64,000 bases of DNA. It comes from Macrotis lagotis (taxonomy: Eukaryota > Chordata > Mammalia > Peramelemorphia > Peramelidae). Where the stretch lies: assembly GCF_037893015.1 (NCBI RefSeq), contig NC_133662.1, positions 269,087,944 to 269,151,943 on the forward strand. The letters are read 5' to 3'. Numbering within the stretch: the first letter of the stretch is position 1; the number at the start of each line of letters is the position of its first letter. Shown in pieces: positions 50,573 through 64,000 of this stretch. The translations under genes and the position numbers were made by a program. Below the pieces are notes generated by a model. That model did not search any database, was not told the DNA's origin, and was given only the letters and a program-made list of their open reading frames with translations.

Positions 50573-50585
50573 TTATATATATATG

Positions 50586-50647
<62 letters not shown>
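50573..50647. repeat. (AT)n microsatellite
   Basis: About 75 nt of alternating TA with two G interruptions. Confidence 0.97.
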
Positions 50648-50648
<1 letters not shown>

Positions 50649-51143
50649 TCTTTCTAACTGCTCTAATAAATGAGGTTAATAAGTTATCAGTGTGTTCTAC
50701 CCATGCAGGAATACATGCAGTTCAACATAATTAAATGCTCATCATTTACCCTTCCTGTTCACCCTCTCTATGCTTCACCTGAGTCCTGTACTTGAAAATC
50801 AAGCTATCTGTTCAGCTCTGGTCATTTCGACAGGAAAGTTTGAAAGTCCCCTGTTTCATTGAATGTTCACTTTTTCCCTCTGAAAGAGGATGTTCAGTTG
50901 TGCTGGGTAGGTGTGCTGGGTACTCTTAAATTCCTAATGCTCTTAAATTCCCAAGCTCTTTTGCCATCCAAAAAATAATATTCCAATATTCTACAAGCAC
51001 TTAATGTAGATGCTGCTAAATCCTGTGTAATCATGACTGTAGCTACATGATATTTGAATTGTGTCCTTCTGGCTACTTATAATATTTTCTCTTTGACTTG
51101 GGAGTTCTAGAATTTGACTATAATATTCCTGGTAGTTTTTATT

Positions 51144-51356
51144 TTAGGATTTCTCAGGAGGTGATAGGTGGATTCCTTCAACTTCTATTTTTCCCTCTGT
51201 TTCTAAGATATTAGGGAAAATTTCTTGAAGAATTTCTTGGAAAATGAAGTCTAGGATCTTTTCCTGGTCATGACTTTCAGATAGCCTAATAATTTTTAAA
51301 TGATCTCTCCTGGATCTGTTTGCCAGGTCAGTTGCTTTTCCCACGAGATATTTCAC
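51144..51356 (-). pseudogene. L1 ORF1 RRM-like remnant in the second half-L1
   Basis: The open stretch contains RRDHLKIIRLSESHDQEKIL and DFIFQEILQEIFPNIL, closely matching the ORF1 remnant at 3136-3447. It stops early, at PPEKS. Confidence 0.8.
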
Positions 51357-52622
51357 ATTTTCTAGTTTCTCATTCTTTTGGGTTTTTTTTTATTGTTTCT
51401 TGATTTCTCACAAAGTCATCAGCTTCCCCAGTTGTATTCTACATTTGAAGGAGTTATTTACTTCAGAGAGCTATTTTAGTTTCCTTTTCCATCCGGCCAA
51501 TTATGCTTTTAAGGCATTCGTCTCTTCATTGATTTTTGGACTTCTTTTTCCATTTGACTTAAACTAGTTTTTGACATGTTATTTTCTTCAGTATTTTTTG
51601 GTATCTCCTTCACCAAGCTGTTGATTTTGGTTTTAATGAGTTTCCTGCATCATTCTCATTCTTCTTCTCAATTTTTCCTCCACCTTCTTTACTTGCCTGA
51701 GCCCAATTCTTATTTTCCTTGGGGGTTTTTGGATACAGAAGCTTTGACTTTTTCATCTGCTGAATGTGCATTTTGGTCCTCCATGAGACTAAAGTAATTG
51801 TCTATGGTCATATTCTTTTTTCCTTCTGTTGTTTGCTCATTTCCCCAGCCTATGACCTGATTTTAACACACTTTCCCAAGCTTTTGAGAGGTTTGTGGAT
51901 GCCCCCCCCCCAGGGGACTTTGATTCCTTCAAGGTCTTATAAGAGTTTCTGACTGCTCTTCTGTCCTGTGCTCTTGTCTGTGGATGACCACAAGCACTCC
52001 CCTCTGCCCTGCAGCCATGAGAAGGGTCCCTGCTCTGCTAAAGCAGTTTGGAACCCCAGTCTATCACCTGGATCTGCAAAGCAACAGAGTCCTGCCTCAG
52101 AGATAGTGGAGACACCTCTGTGGTCTACCCTGACCCCTTTACCATCCGGGGGCTGAGCACTCTGTAAGCATTTGCTGGGTGGCTCCACAGGTTCCCAGGG
52201 CCAAATCTGTATTGAAACATGTGCTGGCCTGGGTTTCATTCTCTCTGACCTTCCAAATATTCCTTGGTGATCTCTGGGTTGAGAGGTCTGGAAACCACCC
52301 CTGATGCCATGGACCCAAGTGCTCCCAGGGACCTAGGTGACACATGGGCTGTTCCTGGAAGACTGGAGCTAGATTGCTCAGCATGAACCAGGCTACTCTT
52401 CAACCCTTTCTAATTGCAATGGAACAGATAATTCCCAAGGATCTTCCAATTTGTCTTGGGTTGGAAAATTGTTTTACTCTGTCTTTTTGTAGGTTCTACC
52501 ACTCTAGAACTTGGTTAGAGTCATAATTTTAAGGCATTTGGAGCAGTCTGTGGAAGAACTTGTAGGGACTTCTGCCTCCCCTCTGCCCTCTTGGGCTCTC
52601 CCCCCCAGAAATCTTTTTTTGA

Positions 52623-52655
<33 letters not shown>

Positions 52656-52678
52656 CGCACGCACGCACGCACTCACAT
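52623..52678. repeat. (CA)n / CGCA microsatellite
   Basis: A CA run that changes into ACGC-type units. Confidence 0.95.
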
Positions 52679-54711
52679 GTGGAATACCCCTAGATTAGAT
52701 GTTTTAAACCTTGGGGGTTAGGGATAGTCATTGCTCCCAGATGCAGTTTAGTAAAGTTCATGGATTTTCTTATAGGAATCCTGGTTTTAAATGAAAAAAA
52801 ATCATTAAAAAAAAACAAATATATTAAAATACTTATCTCAACATTTTCCTCCAAGTTCATGAAGTCCTTGAAATCAACCCATACCCCACCAAACTCTAGG
52901 TTAAGAATTTTGCTCTGAATTAGATCAACTTCTGGGAAGTGGCCCCTAAATCATGGTCTTAGAATCCCTAGCACTTAGCACAGTATGTTATTAAATGCTC
53001 AATAAATACTTCCTGAATGAGTCATTGAGAAAATATGTGAAGTTTCCAAAGTGCTTTTCATTTATTAATCTTGTGATACAACTACCACAAATTCTATCTT
53101 CACCATTTTTTAGAATAGGAAACTAAGGCACATGGAAACCAAGTAACCTGCTCAGGGTCACACAGTAACTTTTTGAGATATTCCTGCAAAGGAAATGAAA
53201 CCATATCTTCCACTCCCAGTATGACTCTATCCTTAGTAACATATTGTCACCAACAGAGGGGTCCAGTTTCTGGTTAAAATCAAGCTGTCAGTATATTGGG
53301 AATAGCAATAGAGAGGTGAGGGTGTGATCTATAAAAAAAGAGTTTAATTTGACTCCCTCCAAAGTCAAACTAAACTCTCTTTTAGACTGCCACCTCTTTT
53401 GGGGGAAATTAAGTGAAAATTGTCTCTACCCAACAATTTTGCCCCAGCAGGAAACCAAGGGGGTGCCCCATTTTTGTCTTGGAGTAGCTCTCTGGAAGTT
53501 CTGGAATTCTATATACCTAGAGTATATTTGTTGGGGGCTGGGGGGGGGGATAATGATGAAGTCAGGAAAATGAATGTGATTAAAAGGCATGTCGTGACTG
53601 GTGTCCTTATATGACATTTCAGTCCTGTTTGATGATGCTAAGGTAAAGGAGTGGTCCCTGAAAGCCCAAGATGTAATGACAGAAAAGGGACTGATAGGTG
53701 AGATTTCAAACTAATTATAAAAATATGGTCATAGAAATGATCCTTTTGCAAGGTGTGACAAAGCCCTTTGAATGAACTAGAAAGGGAACAGTACCATAGG
53801 ATGAGCAACGAAAGATCTTGGTATTTGGTGACCTTTTAAAGGTAATTTGGTCAATCATAGGCCAAAGTCAGACTCTGAGAGGAACCCAGATCCTCTAGAC
53901 ACATGGAGGACATGAAAGACACAGTTGGAGATGAGCAACCACATAGAAGAGGGAACAGAAATGCAGGTAGAGAGACTGGCCATAAAGGAAGGGGCCAGGA
54001 CTCTGGTAGTAGCAGACTCAGACTAGTAAACACTAGTTACCACAATTTATAAAGACAAAACACATATTTAAAATAAAGATAAATGGACTTTAATCTTTAT
54101 CTTTATAAATCGTGTTACCCTCAAACCTTTAGTGATCTGGATGTACATTTTGAAAATGCAGTTGGGAAGAGGAAATTGAGAAGTCAAGTACCTTCAGAGA
54201 AGAGAAAGATGGAGCAAACATCAAGGTTTTTTCCAAGTAATACTGTCTTGGAAAGGGGAATTCAGAGTTTTAAAAACAGAGAGAATTTCAGGTGCTTAAA
54301 CCTTCCCAGAACAGAGAAACTAATCTACTGAGGTAATGGGTGAATAGTAGACTGAGGGTGAAATAGGAGTGATTGAACAATCCTGCTCACCACTCTGCTC
54401 TCATACTACTCCAATTCCAGTTTTGTAGGGAGCAGTCTCTACTCCTTTCTGGACCTTTGAAGCTCAGCAGTTCTTATGTTGGTATTGATGAATTTAATCC
54501 TTAAATATAATATGGCTTGTCACCCTCACTGAAGAATACTGCTTTGATGAATGCCCAATAGGTGCATGATGGAATGGGTCTGGACATTGCATGGACAACA
54601 CTGAATGCCTTGAATTCCAGTAGGGCTTGTGAAGACTAGGGCTCTTATCCTCTCTCTTAGGATGAAATACACATTTTCAGTGGGAATAAATATTTCATCT
54701 ATCATGGGGTG

Positions 54712-54955
54712 GGGCAGCTAGATGTTACTATATTGGATGGAACACTGGTCTGGGAATCAGACTCATCTTCTTGAGTTCAAATCTGGCCTTGGCACTTAGT
54801 AGCTGTGTGACCCTGGTCAAGTCACTTAACATTATTTGTCTCAGTTTCCTCATCGATAAAATGAGTGGAAGAAAGAAATAGCAAAGGTATTCCAATATCT
54901 TTGCCAAGAAAACAGCAGCTGGGTTACAAAGAGTCAGATGACTAAAAATAAGACC
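54712..54955 (+). mobile_element. tRNA-derived SINE close to exon 4
   Basis: It contains 'ggggcagctagatgttacta', 'tagctgtgtgaccctggtca' and 'tctttgccaagaaaacagca', with a 3' part as in the copies at 7078 and 58712. It ends 70 bp from exon 4. Confidence 0.85.
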
Positions 54956-55025
54956 AAAACACTGTGTCGTAAAGGATGCCAGACACTGAGGGAGAAATGC
55001 AATCAAAATTCAGAGGTATACTAAC

Positions 55026-55115
55026 CTGATGGAATCCCAGGTAGTCCTGAATAGTGTGAGAGGAGTAAAAAATTAAACCCTCTGAGGAGACCACCAGTAC
55101 AAAACCATTCAGGGC
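55026..55115 (-). CDS. AHR2: AHR-family receptor, exon 4 (start of PAS-A)
   Basis: This 90-nt, phase-0 exon is preceded on the minus strand by a pyrimidine-rich tract ending in cag and followed by gttagt. It encodes 30 residues beginning ALNGFVLVV and ending IQDYLGFHQ, which is the opening of the PAS-A domain in aryl hydrocarbon receptors. PAS-A of this family mediates dimerisation with ARNT. The FHQ ending is the form I associate with AHR2 rather than human AHR (FQQ). Both borders fall where human AHR exon 4 has them. It is the most 5' exon of the gene that I can recognise. The transcription-factor role (ligand-activated bHLH-PAS protein, cytosolic with HSP90, nuclear once bound) comes from family knowledge. 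Confidence 0.95.
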
Positions 55116-57626
<2,511 letters not shown>

Positions 57627-57786
57627 TTGGGGGGGCAGCTAAGTGGCACAGTGGATAGAGCACGGGCCCTGGAGTCAGGAGCACCTGAGTTCAAATCCAG
57701 TCTCAGACACTTAATAATTACCTAGTTGTGTGGCCTTGGGCAAGCCACTTAACCCCATTTGCCTTGCAAAAACCTAAAAAGAGAAA
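57627..57786 (+). mobile_element. WSINE1-like SINE
   Basis: A perfect 11-bp duplication, aagaatataat, flanks it (57616-57626, 57787-57797). The body is the least diverged WSINE1-like copy in the window. Confidence 0.94.
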
Positions 57787-60700
57787 AAGAATATAATATT
57801 TTAAGTAGTTTCTAGATGGTATTTCTTGATCACCCTTCCCAGGAATTACTGATGACTCATTTCAGCTGTGCATAGGAAATAATAATGAGAAAGAAAGTCA
57901 CAATTGAATTATTGTTAATCACATCAACTTCTTTCCTTCAGACTCTCCATGCCTTTGGACATTCTGTCCTTCACAAGTCAAATGCATTCTCTTTGCTTGT
58001 AAGAATTCCCTGGATCTATCAAAGTCCACCTCTTCTGCCACCTCCCATATCTATCCTCTCCTGATCCCCCCAAGTTGCTGGTGCTCTCCCCCCTCTCCAA
58101 ATTATTTTGTAATTATTTGCGTGTTCATTACTACCCTCCCCCCCAGTAGAATGTAAGCTCCTCCAGACCAAGGAGGTTTTTGTCTTCAAAGTCATGATAT
58201 CTTGCCCCCAGTAGGTGCTTTCTAAATTCATTTATTTTCTAGTCATTTAATTACCAGAATTGTTAACAAAGAACAAAGTTTCAATGATTTTTCACTTCAT
58301 CTTTTTTGGCTCTCCCAATGTCTGAGAGAAAGAAAAAATTACTTAAACAGTTGAAATGAAGACAGAGAGATGTCTGAAATCTAAAAGAGCAGAAAGAGGA
58401 AACATAAGAAATAAAAAAGGGAAATGGAAATGGATTTCTATTAGAAAAGAACTGAGAGCAGCTTCTATTTGCATTTGAGAGCAGCCAAGAAAATGTCTAT
58501 TAGATACTGAGTGCAAGTACGTAATTCAGACTGAAGAAGACTGTCTTCTTGAAAGTTAACTAGCTGCTAGCCTTAAGCATGACAATTTATATTTATAGTG
58601 TTATATCTGTACAAGAACATCTACCTCTTTTTTGGTCTCCCTTATTAGAAAGTAATTTGCTTGTGAGTTCTTAGTGTCTTCTTTTGTGTTTTCTTTAACC
58701 TCACCAATGGAAGCTAGGAGGCACAGTAGAGAGAACACTTTTCTGGAGTCAGGAAGACTTGAGTTCTGATCTATAGCAGACACTAGCAGTATGACCAGGT
58801 CAAGTCCCTTACATCTGTTGGCCTTAGTTTCCTTATCTATAAAATGAACTAAAGAATATAATGACAGACCCCTCCAGTATCTTTTCCAAGAAAACTCTAA
58901 ATTGTATCACAAAGAGCTGGCCATGATTGAAACAGGTGAACAACAAATCCCTAGCATCTCTTAAGGTGTTATTGAATTTCTAGTTGACCTATTGGGATCA
59001 AACCTTTGGCAGGGCACAACGACACATTTTTAAAAGATAGGAAAGGAGTGATTTAATGGGAAAACAGAGAGGATAAAGCCCAAGGAGAATTCTCTCACTC
59101 ATTCCACCCTGTATTGGCACACACAGATCCTGGGGGGGGGGCATGGGAAGGAATGGAGAGTTGTCCTGGGTGCTGCCATTATATTACAATTCAACTCTAA
59201 GGTCCTTGAAAGAACCCCAGTATGGACAGCTATACTGCCCATACTACAATAGGTACAAACAGTGTACATACTATTTAAACAAAATTAGTCACAGTGACAA
59301 CATTGACCCTTAATCATGAGACATTTACCAAACAAGAAAACAAAATAATGATCAGGTCACATTGTCCCACCAATGCAGGGTATGTCCATAAGGGAGAATG
59401 CACATGCATGTGGATGCATCTCTCTAATCCTGTTCCTGGGGCAATTCCCAACTCTGGACTTCAGGCCTTGATACCCTTGTCTCTTAAGAGAACAATCTGT
59501 ATTACATACCACCTGCTAGTCAAGGCTGCTTCTCTGAAGCTCTTAGATGTTGAAGCAGTGTCAGATACTTTTAGCACAAAGCCACTCTTAGCAAGGTACT
59601 GAGAATGTGTTAACCTATCTCAGTGAAAAGCAATTCCATTAAGTCAAAGAACCACAAACTCTTCATTCTCTTGGGGCTCTCAGAAGTTTCTCCCTCTCAA
59701 TACAAAGATGGCTCATTCTGGGCAGTAATACAGTAGAGGTTTCCCATCTCTCAAGAGGTAGGTGGTGATAAAAGGCACTAAGCCCAGCAACTGTCCCCAA
59801 GTAGCTAGAGTCTGATTTCCTCTGATCAACTTAACAGTTACAAAGCTCTCCCCCAATAAGAAAAACAAATGCTAAGTTTATCTGACATCAGTCAGTATTC
59901 TCAGCTGATTCAATCAGAGGAGTTCTCTCAGTCTTCTGTCTTCTTTATTCCTTTCAATCATCAGGGACATTATTGAAGGTATGGTGTCTTGGGTGCCCAG
60001 CTTCTGATTCTTGCACTTAGTTTTTGCCTGATTTTCTTTCCTTGAGGTAGGAACTCTTTATATTTGTTGATTTATGTGTAACTGTGGTTGAGAAAACCAA
60101 AGTTTACAGACAGTCCTTTGTAATAAAATAATGTGCAATTTCCCCATAGGTTATTCTCCTAAATTCCCCATAATTATTTCTTTTTCCAGATATAACTTCA
60201 AAATCCTAAAAACAGCCTATTTAAATGAACTGGTAGACAATGACAACTAGTAGAAATACCAAGCGTACTCTTAGCTTGTGTCTTTCATCTACCTTCCAAT
60301 AGATCCTCTCATATATGGGGGCATTTGATATCAGCATATCGATAGGGATATTGGTACCTTCAAATGCAAGATGACACACTACTCATCAGATAAAAAGCAG
60401 ATGGATAGGACTGGTTAGTAGCTGGGGACTGTGCTGAGGAATAAAAGAAAAAATAATTCAGTTATTATTTTGCTTCTGTTTTCCATGCTAAAAGGAGTGA
60501 TCTTTGGAATAGGAAAGAGCCTACAAATGGTTAACAGGGAATCAAAATTCCTGATAAAGGAATTCAAGTCACCAGGCTAAGAAGAAGCAGGATCCAGGGT
60601 AGTGAAAGCTCTGGTAGCTGTGACAGTGAATGTAGGGCAGGGATAGTGGCAAAACTATAGAAAAAGGAATGATCTAAAAGCTCAAACTGAAGTGCAGACT

Positions 60701-61649
60701 TTGTTCCGATTTTCAACAGAAGGAAAAGTCTAAGGTCAATGGGAAGTTCAAATTAGCTTTTATTTTTGCAGCAATTCAGGTGTCCATTATTAAAAGAATC
60801 ATTTGAAAAAGAAGTAATCATCTCAAATTGCTGCTTGGTTTCATTAACAACAGATGAGGTCAGCCTAGCTTGATTTTTTTAAGCCACATTAAATTGGGCT
60901 AACAAGGGAAGGGCTGCCTGGATTTTAACAGAGCGTTTGAAAAGTTCTCTGATCTCTTTTGAAAGACACACATCATCAGCAATGGAACATTAACTGTGGA
61001 GAGAAAGTAACTCAGTTTCCTTCATTCATGAATACAAGGCTGACCTGATGGCTTTTTGGCCGGCCATTCTTCCTCTTTTTGGAAGACTAGTTAAACAGTT
61101 TCCTCTCAGTCCAAGTAAGGCCCAGGACAGAGAGAAAAACAGAAAATTTTTGCTTTTCATTCCTGTTCTTAGTCCCCAGAAATGTAAAGACTGCTCTAAA
61201 TGAATCTCTCATTAGAAAGGTTCAGTTTTGGAGAGAAAAACAAAAGAACCTGGAAACAGAGGCTCTCTGCCAACCCTTCAACAGGAAGTATTGTAGAAAA
61301 AGCATGAGATTGAAAGGCAAAAAAGCTGGGTTCAATTCCCAAGCACACCACTGGGAAGAATGGGTGACCTTGGGACAAGTCAATCTATCTCTCTAGACCT
61401 AATCTATGACAGAAGGGAGCAGAATCATTTGATCTCTATAGTTCCAGCTTCCCAAGCGCAGGAACAGATTAGCTTCTTTTGGTTTCAGCTGCCCTGGGCA
61501 AAGCTTTTCATAGTTCGAATTTTGAGATTATTTTTGTATCCTTAGCTCTTGTGCCTTGAACTTAGTAAGAAATTAATAAATAATTGATTGATTAAAATAT
61601 CTATTAAATTGCATTTCACCAAAATATGTTTGCTCTATTTCCCCACTTC

Positions 61650-61685
<36 letters not shown>

Positions 61686-63265
61686 TACAATCAGCCCTCA
61701 GCTTTGTTGATGCAGTACAGTCCTCCCATCACTTGAGCTAAAAACATTGGCTCCATGACTTTCCCTGCTAATGGCAATTTGAAACCTTGACATCCAACCC
61801 CAGCCCACTTTCCCCAACTCACTAATGTAGAGCCACGTCAGAAGTCATTAGGGTCTGGTGGGCACATTGCAACCAAATTCAGCTATTGCTGCTCCTCACT
61901 GCCCTTCATTGCCCAACTCTGCATTTTTCCCTTCACTTTCCTTTATTCTGAAGACAAATGGTCTTTCTTTTTCTGAAGGGGGACCCAGGGGGTGGGAATT
62001 TACTCTGGAGGTTAATTAGTGCCCCCAAAGCTTGACCTCCAGCCCATCATGCTGACAGTCAGCAGAAATGGCAGTGGCCAGATCTCAGTAAGCCCTGAAC
62101 TGAGGTTGGATTATTTGTCCTGAGTTACCAATAAAGACTATGATTATAAATGACAGGACCAGAAATTAGAGCTTAAATGAACCTCAGTGACCATCTATCC
62201 CAACCCCCTGATTTTCCATAAAAGGGATCGAAGACCCAGTAATGAGAAGTGATTTGCTTAATATCACAAGGTAATAAGGAGAAGAGACAATTCAAACTCA
62301 GCTCCTCTAGGTCCAGGATCAGTGCTGTCTCATGGCATCACAACTGGACAGAATGTTTTTTAAAAAATGGTTTTTAGTGTTATATGCTAAAGTGAATTAT
62401 TGCTGTTTTTTGTTGGTGCTGGTGTTGTTAGTAATGAAATTCCATCTACTAATCCCAGTCACAAATCTTAACACAATTTCATCCTAGAGAATTGCCAACA
62501 TTATTGAGAGGGTGCGTGACCTATTCAGAGTGACACAGCCAGTGAATGTCAGAGGCAGGATTTGAATCCAGGTCTTCCTGATTCTACAAATCATTCTCTG
62601 TCATTTTTTCCATGACAAGAACAAGTAATAATAATACATGCACACAATGTAGATTTGTTTATGTACATGGATATATATATATATGTATATATGTATATAC
62701 ATGTATTGACTAAGTAGATAGGATTAAATCAGTTAGTTAAAAGTTTAACTATAGTTCCATTTTAAAAGGTCTGACCTAATAGAACCACAGAATTTCCAAG
62801 TTGAAAGGGAACTCCAAGTCACTTTGTCCTGTCTACCCTAGAATTGAAACCCCCTACAATATCCACCATAAAGAGTCATCCATTGTTTACTCTAAACCCA
62901 TCACTGTTGACCACCAGCCTGTTTAAACTTCTCATTATTTCTCTTCTGCAATACTGAGGGCAAGCAATTTTCACTTACATATCTGTGTCTCCCATCTATA
63001 GATATTTGATAAATATTTATTGAATGAATAAACAAATGGATGAATGATTGGATGAATGCATGAATGAATGAATGAAAAGGGAGCATTCCTGGGTTGGGCC
63101 AAGTCAAATGGAATCAAATAGAAATTTGAGATGAACCCAACTGAAATGTAAAGTGTAAAAAATTAAATGAGTAGATGGGTAGATGGAGAGATCTTGGCCA
63201 GAAGTTTCAAAGTGATGAGTTCTCCTAGCTTCCTCATGGATCTTAATTAATCAGGAAAATAAGAA
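57787..63265. other. Presumed 5' intron or upstream sequence, no exon recognised
   Basis: No bHLH-coding exon is recognisable. Apart from the SINE at 58712-58952 I see MIR/Ther-like relics at about 62140-62345 and 62480-62600, a CA run (61655-61681) and a TA-rich patch (62664-62700). The stretch 60250-61500 carries no repeat I recognise. Confidence 0.5.
58712..58952 (+). mobile_element. tRNA-derived SINE
   Basis: It contains 'tctggagtcaggaagacttg', 'ttatctataaaatgaactaa' and 'atcacaaagagctggccatg', the same family as 7078-7300. Confidence 0.82.
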
Positions 63266-63269
63266 CTCC

Positions 63270-63690
63270 TAAAAGTTCCTAGAAGAATGCTATTCTCTTT
63301 GTCCCAGAGATTTAACTGCTAGATATCTATTCCAACGATGTCACTGGCCTCATGTCCACACAAATCTTTAGCGCATGACTTTTTACAGTAGGAAAGAGCT
63401 GGAAACAAAGAAGATGTTCATTGATAGCAGAAGGGATAAGCATAATGTGATACATGGATAGAATGGAATATTGCCAGATTATAAAGTGTGATTACTGGGG
63501 TAAATAGAAAAGCATGAGAAGAGATATGTGAACTGATAGAAAGGCATAAGTAGAATGAGCTAAATAACCTATATTTGCATGTGTGGATATAAATACACAT
63601 ATATGTGTTTACGTGTATATGTGTGTGAGTGTGTATGGGGAGAGAGAGAGAGAGAGAGAGAGAGAAACTAAAACATAATTAGAATGCCAT
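63270..63690 (+). mobile_element. L1 3' relic with an AG microsatellite
   Basis: Phrases match the L1 tail ('gatttaactgctagatatct', 'aatggaatattgccagatta'), followed by an AG tract (about 63637-63665). It is strongly decayed. Confidence 0.6.
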
Positions 63691-63696
63691 GAAATT

Positions 63697-63935
63697 GCAG
63701 CTACATGACCAGTTGATAGAATTCTGGGTCTGGAATCAGAAAAACTCCTTTGTAGAAGTACAAATTTGGCTTCAGACACTCTCGAGCTACCCACTCAGAG
63801 TCACTTGACCCTGTTTGCCTCAGTGTTCCTATCTGTAAAACGAGCTGGATAAGGAAATGGCAAAGCACTTTAGCATCATTGCCAAGAAAATTATAATTGA
63901 GATCTTGAAGAACCACAATGACCAACAATGAAATC
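63697..63935 (+). mobile_element. tRNA-derived SINE
   Basis: It contains 'gcctcagtgttcctatctgt', 'gataaggaaatggcaaagca' and 'cattgccaagaaaattataa', the same family as the copies at 7078, 54712 and 58712. Confidence 0.8.
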
Positions 63936-64000
63936 AGATCAAACATATAAAATTATAATAACCCAACTGGACTCTAAAGAAGAAATACAAAAAGGCACTC

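Larger units (their letters stand above)
49826..52620 (-). mobile_element. Second half-L1 (HAL1-like) element, in intron 4
   Basis: Read on the minus strand it has an L1-like 5' UTR (about 52600-52000), ORF1 remnants, a spacer rich in microsatellites, then the same 3' UTR as the 1994-4461 element ('aatattgaagcaacttctct' ... 'attgtgaaaactaatt') ending in a TTAA-rich tail. No ORF2 is present. The 5' limit is approximate. Confidence 0.72.
47942..55025 (-). other. AHR-family gene, intron 4
   Basis: This 7084-bp intron contains an antisense-to-window half-L1 element (about 49826-52620) with long microsatellites, MIR-like relics (about 49040-49200 and 53050-53240) and a SINE at 54712-54955. The 48000-48950 and 53250-54700 stretches look anonymous. 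Confidence 0.88.

Noticed and set aside
61045..61086. 42-nt minus-strand exon-like segment coding SKKRKNGRPKSHQ between a ctag and a gtcagc, resembling the basic end of AHR exon 1
   Set aside because: There is no ATG in frame, a stop lies directly upstream, and only KKRK matches. It would need another exon upstream. Too weak to annotate.

Overview
The window reads as vertebrate nuclear DNA from a marsupial. Genes are sparse, introns are multi-kilobase, and most of the rest is interspersed repeats: L1-type LINEs, several tRNA-derived SINE families whose wording I recognise from marsupial genomes (WSINE1-like, MAR1-like, Ther/MIR-like), an RTE-like LINE relic and CR1/L3-like relics. An Australian lineage such as a dasyurid would fit the SINE mix, but that is inference. 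Nothing here is prokaryotic and there is no CRISPR array, operon or phage.

The one protein-coding gene I can support is a minus-strand aryl hydrocarbon receptor (AHR) family gene. Its last seven exons run from 55115 down to 35584. All six splice junctions have AG/GT borders and matching phase, giving 806 uninterrupted codons: PAS-A, PAS-B (ligand/HSP90 domain) and a very long last exon with a Leu/acidic then Gln-rich transactivation tail. PAS-B is close to AHR, but the tail is not like placental AHR. I therefore infer the AHR2 paralogue, which placental mammals are generally considered to have lost. The 5' exons, including bHLH, are not recognisable in the remaining 8.9 kb and probably lie beyond 64000.

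Layout: 1-4472, an old minus-strand L1 relic hit by a complete ORF1-only (half-L1) element with a perfect target-site duplication. 4473-16300, mostly anonymous sequence with MIR-like SINEs. 16300-20000, L1 3' ends and a duplicated RTE-like LINE. 20000-23440, unique sequence, SINEs and a CR1-like relic. 23447-30172, a decayed but near-complete L1 carrying a 189-bp near-identical inverted repeat and two nested SINEs. 30173-35583, downstream flank of the AHR gene, including three tandem copies of a ~160-bp AT-rich unit. 35584-55115, AHR exons 4 to last and their introns; intron 5 holds a partial duplicate of exon 6, and intron 4 holds a second half-L1. 55116-64000, presumed upstream intron.

The items most worth a second look are the AHR2-like gene, the duplicated exon-6 fragment with an intact donor site, the L1 inverted repeat, the ORF1-only elements, and the shared 3' tail between a SINE family and the RTE-like LINE.
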